Source: Chlorobiaceae bacterium
Lineage (GTDB): Bacteria; Bacteroidota; Chlorobiia; Chlorobiales; Chlorobiaceae
DNA length: 34,575 nt
Direction of reading: 5' to 3'
Assembly: GCA_013334485.1 (NCBI GenBank)
Contig: JAAXXL010000024.1
Span: 1-34,575 of the forward strand
Shown here: positions 8,910 to 14,060 of the stretch, in pieces
Layout of the letters: each line of letters starts with the position of its first letter
Position numbering within the stretch: the first letter of the stretch is position 1
Translations under genes and position numbers: made by a program
Notes under the pieces: generated by a model
What the model was told of the DNA's origin: nothing
Database searches by the model: none
The model's input: the letters and a program-made list of their open reading frames with translations, nothing else

Positions 8910-9842
8910 ATGAGCAGTAAATCGTCAGGTGAGTCTATCAGTCATGCACATGATCACGATCATCACCACCACCATCATGCATCGGGAAACATCCGGACTG
9001 CATTTTTCCTGAACCTCGGTTTTACCGTTGTCGAAATAGTTGGCGGAATCCTGACCGGCAGTACGGCAATTCTTGCTGACGCAGTGCATGACCTTGGGGA
9101 CTCCATTGCTCTTGGTCAGGCATGGTATTTTGAGAAAATATCCGATACCTCGAGCAGCTCCCGATACTCCTATGGTTACAAGCGGTTTTCGCTTCTTGGC
9201 GCACTGATCAGTACTGTGGTGTTGCTCACCAGTTCGCTTTTTGTGCTTTTGAAGGCAATCCCAAGGATTTTTGAACCTCAGCATCCTGATGCAGGAGGTA
9301 TGATAATCCTCGCCATTGCCGGAGTGGCCGTTAACGGGATCGCCATGGCAAAGCTCTCCAAAGAGAAAGGGATGAATGCACGGGTTGTTGCGCTCCATCT
9401 CCTCGAAGATGTGCTTGGATGGGTAGCTGTGCTTGTTGTGGCAGTCATTCTGCTTTTTTGGGATGTTCCGGTGCTTGACCCGATACTTGCCATTCTCATT
9501 ACCCTCTATATTCTTGTAGGAGTTATCAAAAATCTCAGGGCTATGATTCCTGTTTTTCTTCAGGCAGTGCCCGATCAGCAGGATCTTGCGGTAATCACCC
9601 GTGAAATTGAGGAATTGGCGCATATCCATGCCGTACACCATGCCCATATCTGGTCACTGGACGGGGTACACTCCGTTTTTACCGCTCACCTTGAAGTTGA
9701 TACCATGCTTGATGCTGAAAGCTATATGCAGCTCAAGGAGAGGATCAGAACGCTGGTTGAGCGCCACGGTCTCTATCACTCCACCGTTGAGATAGAGTAT
9801 CCCGGAGAGGCTTGCCGCAACACCCTTGCAGAGCGCCACTAA
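8910..9842 (+). CDS. Cation diffusion facilitator (CzcD/ZitB-like) divalent metal exporter
   Basis: A 310-residue inner-membrane metal/proton antiporter of the CDF family. The N-terminus has a His-rich metal-binding stretch (HAHDHDHHHHHHA, about residues 13-25). Six transmembrane segments follow, with the metal-site pairs in LADAVHDLGDS (TM2) and LHLLEDVLGW (TM5, HxxxD). A cytoplasmic C-terminal domain contains HAVHHAHIWSLDG, typical of the ZitB/CzcD branch. The TM5 HxxxD pattern suggests zinc or cadmium rather than iron or manganese. It follows purU by 54 bp and is the last conserved gene before the accessory region; a MITE-like repeat begins right after its stop. Confidence 0.92.
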   Translation: MSSKSSGESISHAHDHDHHHHHHASGNIRTAFFLNLGFTVVEIVGGILTGSTAILADAVHDLGDSIALGQAWYFEKISDTSSSSRYSYGYKRFSLLGALISTVVLLTSSLFVLLKAIPRIFEPQHPDAGGMIILAIAGVAVNGIAMAKLSKEKGMNARVVALHLLEDVLGWVAVLVVAVILLFWDVPVLDPILAILITLYILVGVIKNLRAMIPVFLQAVPDQQDLAVITREIEELAHIHAVHHAHIWSLDGVHSVFTAHLEVDTMLDAESYMQLKERIRTLVERHGLYHSTVEIEYPGEACRNTLAERH

Positions 9843-9844
9843 AA

Positions 9845-9972
9845 ATCTGTTACGCGATTTGATTGCATCGTTGGGCGGTACTCGAATTCCTCATGTACTC
9901 CGTGTACACTCCGGTTTCTCCGTTCCGTCCGCCTCGCCCTCAACCCGCTCACGACGATTATTAGAGGTGCCC
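9845..9972. repeat. MITE-like element (family 1), left end degenerate
   Basis: The core shared with 19469-19610 is clear: GCGATTTGATTGCATCGTTG, GGCGGTACTCGAATTCCTCA and the GTGTACACTCCGGTTTCTC region, ending in GCTCACGACGATTATTAGAG and GTGCCC. The right terminal repeat (TTAGAGGTGCCC) is preserved; the left terminal repeat is worn. Together with the REP-like copy and hairpin downstream it fills the 343-base gap before the first NACHT gene. Confidence 0.75.
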
Positions 9973-9995
9973 ATCTCCCTCCCATTATTGGTATG

Positions 9996-10031
9996 GTCAT
10001 CCCGATGACGACCTGTCCGCAGAGGGATACC
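9996..10031. repeat. REP-like repeat (family 2), left half only
   Basis: The sequence beginning GTCATCCCGATGACGACCTG and continuing to GCAGAGGGATACC matches the left half of the copies at 17205-17302 and 18157-18252. The right half with TTCGAAATGACA is missing. Confidence 0.7.
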
Positions 10032-10036
10032 GCTTA

Positions 10037-10074
10037 CCGGCAACTATGGTACGTATTTCAGTTACTATTGCCGG
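10037..10074 (+). promoter_or_regulatory. Inverted repeat upstream of the first NACHT gene
   Basis: The arms CCGGCAA (10037-10043) and TTGCCGG (10068-10074) are separated by 24 bases, about 110 bp before the start codon at 10186. It could be an operator, part of a leader hairpin or a repeat remnant. No convincing -35/-10 pair was identified with it. Confidence 0.3.
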
Positions 10075-10185
10075 AAATCTGCATCAAAATCGCTGTTATT
10101 TTTTACAAGCAATCTTCAATGATGGAAAAAATACTTAGTTTTTCAGCTTGCACCTGAAACTACTGAACGTTACCCCTCTTGCATC

Positions 10186-13100
10186 ATGATGGCTGATAAA
10201 CGGGTCAAAATTGTCAAGGTACTTATCGCTTCTCCCGGCGATGTTGTTGCAGAGCGCAAGATTGCACAGGAGGTTATCAATGAGTGGAACAATCATAATG
10301 CGGAGAGGTGTGGAGTGACACTTCAGGCGATACTGTGGGAAACAGATACAGCTTCGGAGATGGGGGCGAGGACACAGGAGATTATCAATGAACAGATTGT
10401 CAACGATTGCGATTGTGCCATCGGCATTTTCTGGAATCGCATTGGCACCGATACAGGTGTTGCTCCCGGCGGTGCGGTTGAAGAAATCGATTTGTTGCAG
10501 CGAAAGGACAATCGTGTCATGCTCTATTTTTCGGGAGTAAAAGTAGACTCGAATACGCTCGACCTGGATCAGTTAGCAAAGCTCAGAAAATACAAGGCAT
10601 CGTTACAGAAAGAAGCGCTCATAACGGAGTATGAGGAACTTCATGAGTTTAAGGCAGCGCTTCTGCGTCAGCTTGGCCTACAGGTTCGTCGCTGGTTCTG
10701 TGACGATGGAGGGCGCGATGGGAGTGAGGAAAGTCGTTCCGATAATATCGAGATGTTGCGATGGTACCATGCTGCGCTGAAAGAGGAGGTGGGATATATC
10801 CGTATGCTTGGAATGCCGGACGTGGAGAGCATCAAGATCAATCTCAATGACGATACCTTTGTGCCGCTTCGCTTTTCCGGAAGCCAGCGTCGTAATGAAG
10901 CCGGGCATGCAGAAAAGATGGAGCCTTTGCTTCACAAGGAAGGGGAACTCCATGAACCTGACAGGGTTATGCAGCAGGCATTCCGGCAAACGCGGATGCT
11001 GCTCGTCATCGGTGACCCTGGGGCAGGAAAGACAACCCTGCTCAGCTACTACGTCTTGTCTGCTCTTGACGGAAACCGCTGTAGCCGACTTGGATTTTCA
11101 GTGCCGCTGAAGGTCTTTTACCTCAAGTTGCGTGAAATTGAACTGGAAATAAAACAGGCAAAGCACAAAGGCGAACCAGCATTTCTTCACCATAATCTCG
11201 CTCAATGGGCAGTAAAAAAGCATAAAAATATTGAACCGGAACAGTTTAAAAATTGGCTTGATGAGGGTACCTCGCTGGTTTTGCTTGACGGTCTCGATGA
11301 AATCAGCGATCAACAGAAGCGAATAGCCGTTTGCAGATGGATTGACGGCGCTGTTGATGGTTTTCAAAAAGCCTTTTTTGTGGTGACATCCCGTGGTACC
11401 GGATATCGAAAGGAAGATGGCATTGAGCTTGAGTGTGATTACGAGCGTGCCGATGTTCAGGATTTTTCGACGGAGCAGCAGGAGCGGTTTTTAAGGAACT
11501 GGTTCAGGGCTGCTTTTTTGCGTGAACTTGGAGAGGGCACTGAATGGCAGAAAGAAGCTGACGAGCGGACAAAAAAAATTATCGAACACCTTGAAAAGTC
11601 AAGTAACAGGGGGTTGCGTCAACTGGCCGCCATACCCATGATTCTCCAGATTATGGCCATTCTCTGGAAAGAACGGGACTATTTGCCGGAAACCCGTGAA
11701 AAACTCTACAGTGTTGTTCTTGATTATCTGCTTGAACAGAGGGATAAACGCAGGGGAATCTATCTTCTCTCAGCCAACCTGTCTCGTAAGGTGCTTGGGC
11801 CTGTTTCGTTCTGGATGCAGAAGGAGCGGAAAAGCGATGCGGTGGAGAGGGCGAAGATGCAGAAAAAAATGAAGGAGCGGCTCGACAGGCTCAAAAATCC
11901 ACCTGATGTTACTGCCTATTGCGATTTTCTTGTCAAACGTGCAGGATTGCTCGTCGAGTATGGTAAGGATTATCTCTTCCGCCATAAATCGTTCCGTGAA
12001 TACCTCGCCGGAGTGGAGCTTCTGAAAAAAGTTCATCAAAGACCAGGCTGTCTCGATACGCTGATTGCAGGTTTTGATAGTGACTGGTGGGACGAACCAT
12101 TGCGGTTCTTTATTGCACAGAGTGATGATAAGGTGTTTGATCTTTTCATGAAAAAGCTTTTTGCGTCACCAGTCAGTGATGATCTTTTGCAAAAGAAAAT
12201 GGAGTTGATTCGTACTCTGATTGATGAAGCACCACTGAAAAAGGTTGACGCACTTTGCAAGCAACTATCTGCTTCGGAAAATTCAGCCACTCGGCAACTG
12301 TTGATTCTTGAGTGTATTGAAGCTGTTAACAAGTCTGATGCGCTTGATAAATTACTGGAGTTCAGGGCAAAGAAGCTTGCCGTCAATGATGATGTTTTTA
12401 GCCGTCAAGAGACGGTTATTCTTGCTTTTGGCGGCCAGCCATTGAAACGTGAATCCGAAAAAAGTGTCAGCGGCAAGCTCCTGTCAAGACGCAATGAGCA
12501 TGAACAGAACGCAGAGTATATCCTGATACCCGCAGGGAGCTACATCTACTCGGCAACAAAAAAAGAGGTTACAGTTGAGGAACTCTATGTTGCGAAATAT
12601 CCGGTAACCAACCGCCTCTATCGATCATTCATTTCCTCGCTGCAGGTAAAAGATTCAAACAGTGAGTTATTTAGAGCCAGGCTGGACTTCATCGCAACGA
12701 ATAACATCTGGGATACCGGATTTGGTGATTACTTCAAGGAAGGAAAGGGTGATCTTGCCACTCTTTTTCGTTCAAAGCGTGATGACGATCGTAAATTTGG
12801 CGGAGATGACCAGCCGGTGGTCAGTATTACCTGGTATGCAGCACAAGCCTATTGTCTGTGGCTTTCGCTGCTTGAAGGGAGCAGGGATAATCTCTACAGT
12901 TTGCCGACTGAAATCGAGAGGGAGTGGGCTGCGGGTGGTCAACGTAACAAGCCGAAAGAGGTGCTGAACGTGACTCCCTATCCCTGGGGCAAAGATGATC
13001 CAACACCAAAACATGCCAATTACGGGAGTAATATCGGTTCTACGACACCTGTAAGTCGTTATCCTGAAGGGATGACTCCTGAAGGGTTGTACGATATGGC

Positions 13101-13284
13101 AGGCAATGTGTGGGAGTGGATGGAGAACAGGGCAGACAAGGATAAAGACGTCCGTGCGTTGCGCGGCGGTTCGTTGGACGACGATGCCGGTGATCTGCGT
13201 GGCGATTCCCGGACCTACCTCGATCCGGCCTACAGGAACTACCTTATCGGTTTTCGAGTTGTCCGCCCTGGTCACTTTTCCTGA
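10186..13284 (+). CDS. DUF4062-NACHT-FGE conflict-type NTPase, copy 1, with DGR-like variable C-terminus
   Basis: A 1032-residue cytoplasmic multidomain protein. Residues ~7-110 are a DUF4062-type domain (KVLIASPGDVVAERKIAQEV, then GIFWNRIGTDTGVAPGGAVEEI). A NACHT NTPase follows, with Walker A GDPGAGKTT at 276-284, Walker B LLDGLDE at 366-372 and the NACHT-associated FRHKSFREYLAG near 598-609. From ~777 to the end is a formylglycine-generating-enzyme/sulfatase (C-type-lectin-like) domain with YVAKYPVTNRLYRSFI, LPTEIEREW and MAGNVWEWM. NACHT proteins of this shape are STAND-type switches in phage defence or self/non-self recognition; the target here is unknown. The last ~36 codons carry the DGR-type variable region. 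There is no catalytic Cys evidence for a true FGE enzyme, so a binding role is likelier. The start is ATGATG with no good Shine-Dalgarno; ATG 10189 is equally possible. Confidence 0.9.
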   Translation: MMADKRVKIVKVLIASPGDVVAERKIAQEVINEWNNHNAERCGVTLQAILWETDTASEMGARTQEIINEQIVNDCDCAIGIFWNRIGTDTGVAPGGAVEEIDLLQRKDNRVMLYFSGVKVDSNTLDLDQLAKLRKYKASLQKEALITEYEELHEFKAALLRQLGLQVRRWFCDDGGRDGSEESRSDNIEMLRWYHAALKEEVGYIRMLGMPDVESIKINLNDDTFVPLRFSGSQRRNEAGHAEKMEPLLHKEGELHEPDRVMQQAFRQTRMLLVIGDPGAGKTTLLSYYVLSALDGNRCSRLGFSVPLKVFYLKLREIELEIKQAKHKGEPAFLHHNLAQWAVKKHKNIEPEQFKNWLDEGTSLVLLDGLDEISDQQKRIAVCRWIDGAVDGFQKAFFVVTSRGTGYRKEDGIELECDYERADVQDFSTEQQERFLRNWFRAAFLRELGEGTEWQKEADERTKKIIEHLEKSSNRGLRQLAAIPMILQIMAILWKERDYLPETREKLYSVVLDYLLEQRDKRRGIYLLSANLSRKVLGPVSFWMQKERKSDAVERAKMQKKMKERLDRLKNPPDVTAYCDFLVKRAGLLVEYGKDYLFRHKSFREYLAGVELLKKVHQRPGCLDTLIAGFDSDWWDEPLRFFIAQSDDKVFDLFMKKLFASPVSDDLLQKKMELIRTLIDEAPLKKVDALCKQLSASENSATRQLLILECIEAVNKSDALDKLLEFRAKKLAVNDDVFSRQETVILAFGGQPLKRESEKSVSGKLLSRRNEHEQNAEYILIPAGSYIYSATKKEVTVEELYVAKYPVTNRLYRSFISSLQVKDSNSELFRARLDFIATNNIWDTGFGDYFKEGKGDLATLFRSKRDDDRKFGGDDQPVVSITWYAAQAYCLWLSLLEGSRDNLYSLPTEIEREWAAGGQRNKPKEVLNVTPYPWGKDDPTPKHANYGSNIGSTTPVSRYPEGMTPEGLYDMAGNVWEWMENRADKDKDVRALRGGSLDDDAGDLRGDSRTYLDPAYRNYLIGFRVVRPGHFS
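13151..13275 (+). other. DGR-like variable region 1 (VR1) with invariant flanks
   Basis: The variable part is 13174-13245 (24 codons). The upstream flank from 13151 to 13174 and the downstream flank from 13246 are almost identical to copy 2 (16909-16932 and 17004 onward). Between them the two genes differ at 19 bases, 18 at codon positions 1 or 2. The six adenine-free codons (CTG, CGT, TCC, CGG, CTC, CCG) are unchanged. The GC-rich downstream flank 13249-13275 (encoding GFRVVRPGH) sits where an IMH element would be. This is the pattern left by adenine-directed mutagenic retrohoming. I infer it from two copies only; the template itself is not in the window. Confidence 0.85.
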
Positions 13285-13381
13285 AATTCTGGCATTCTGT
13301 TTTCTGGATATCTGAGCCCTTTTCATGTCAGCGTGAACTTTATCCATGTTAACGCGATGTCTTTTATGGTTGTCCCGACCT

Positions 13382-13411
13382 CCCTCCATGTCATCCCGAC
13401 AGAATGGAGGG
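13382..13411. repeat. Hairpin with REP-like core between NACHT copy 1 and the Avd-FGE gene
   Basis: The arms CCCTCCAT (13382-13389) and ATGGAGGG (13404-13411) enclose GTCATCCCGACAGA, a fragment of the family 2 repeat, and GATCTCG follows as in other copies. It may act as an attenuator or terminator after the first NACHT gene. Confidence 0.55.
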
Positions 13412-13455
13412 ATCTCGTTATGCCGGATAGTGAATAATTTGTAAAGAATACCATT

Positions 13456-14004
13456 ATGCCGAATAATGAGATGATCATTGTTAAAAAAGCCTATGACTTT
13501 TCGAAATGGCTGTTGCAGCATACCGGGAAGTTTCCCAAGAGTTACCGGTTCAGTGTTGCTGTGCGTATTGAAAATGCGGTGCTGGAGTTCACCGAAATTC
13601 TTGCGGTTGCCAACATGGAAACTGATGGCAGGAATCCAGGTTTGTATCGTCTGCCTACAGAGGTTGAGTGGGAATATGCTGCCAGTGGAAAGGAAAGGAG
13701 ACCTTACCCCTGGGGTACCCCGGCGCCAACATCACATCGAGCAAATTTCAAGAGCAGGAAAGAGGCAACAACGCCTGTTGGACGTTATCCTGAAGGTGCT
13801 ACACCTGACGGGTTATGTGATATGGCTGGCAATGTCTGGGAGTGGATGAGTAACTGGAATGCGCAGGAAAAAGAGAAGTTTTTTACGCGAGGAGGTTCGT
13901 GGGACACTTCTCCTGATTATCTCCGTTGCACAGTTTCCGGGTTCCAGAGACCGGTCTACAGATCTTCCGATATTGGTTTTCGTGTTGTGCGTTCTGCCAT
14001 CTGA
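13456..14004 (+). CDS. Avd-FGE chimera: N-terminal half of a DGR accessory protein joined to an FGE domain
   Basis: A 182-residue protein in two parts. Residues 1-53 (IIVKKAYDFSKWLLQHTGKF, then PKSYRFSVAVRIENAVLEF and TEILAVANM) read as helices 1-2 of the Avd/four-helix-bundle family. The spacing matches bacteriophage BPP-1 Avd: an I-V start, Y, a long helix, a F/I-P-[KR] turn, then an EL-rich helix ending in A. A complete Avd has ~120-130 residues; the second half is missing. From ~54 the protein is the C-terminal half of an FGE/sulfatase domain (YRLPTEVEWEYAASG, MAGNVWEWM, TRGGSW, IGFRVVR). Position after a VR-bearing gene is where avd sits in DGRs. It lies 56 bp before NACHT copy 2. It may be a scar or a working fusion. 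Start alternatives are ATG 13456 and ATG 13471. Confidence 0.75.
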   Translation: MPNNEMIIVKKAYDFSKWLLQHTGKFPKSYRFSVAVRIENAVLEFTEILAVANMETDGRNPGLYRLPTEVEWEYAASGKERRPYPWGTPAPTSHRANFKSRKEATTPVGRYPEGATPDGLCDMAGNVWEWMSNWNAQEKEKFFTRGGSWDTSPDYLRCTVSGFQRPVYRSSDIGFRVVRSAI

Positions 14005-14060
14005 ATTGTCGGATTATCCGAAAAATATCGATCAAGTCCTCGAAAGTAACGGACAAAAAA

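Noticed and set aside
8925-9647. 240-residue minus-strand ORF opposite the CDF exporter
   Set aside because: It lies entirely antisense to a clear gene and its composition reflects the opposite strand.
10037-10074. Possible DGR template or retron-type RNA upstream of NACHT copy 1
   Set aside because: I checked the 343-base gap for an A-rich copy of the variable region; it contains only repeats and a small hairpin.
13246-13315. A classical IMH cruciform after VR1
   Set aside because: A GC-rich conserved flank is present, but I could not find a convincing inverted repeat in the 70 bases after it, so I report only an IMH-like position.
12772-13521. 249-residue minus-strand ORF opposite the end of NACHT copy 1
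   Set aside because: It is antisense to the FGE domain; similar antisense frames arise opposite copy 2, which follows from shared DNA, not from a gene.
13926-14060. N-terminal extension of NACHT copy 2 (open frame upstream of 14061)
   Set aside because: It overlaps the 3' end of the Avd-FGE gene in another frame, has no counterpart in copy 1, and DNA identity with copy 1 begins exactly at the ATG at 14073.
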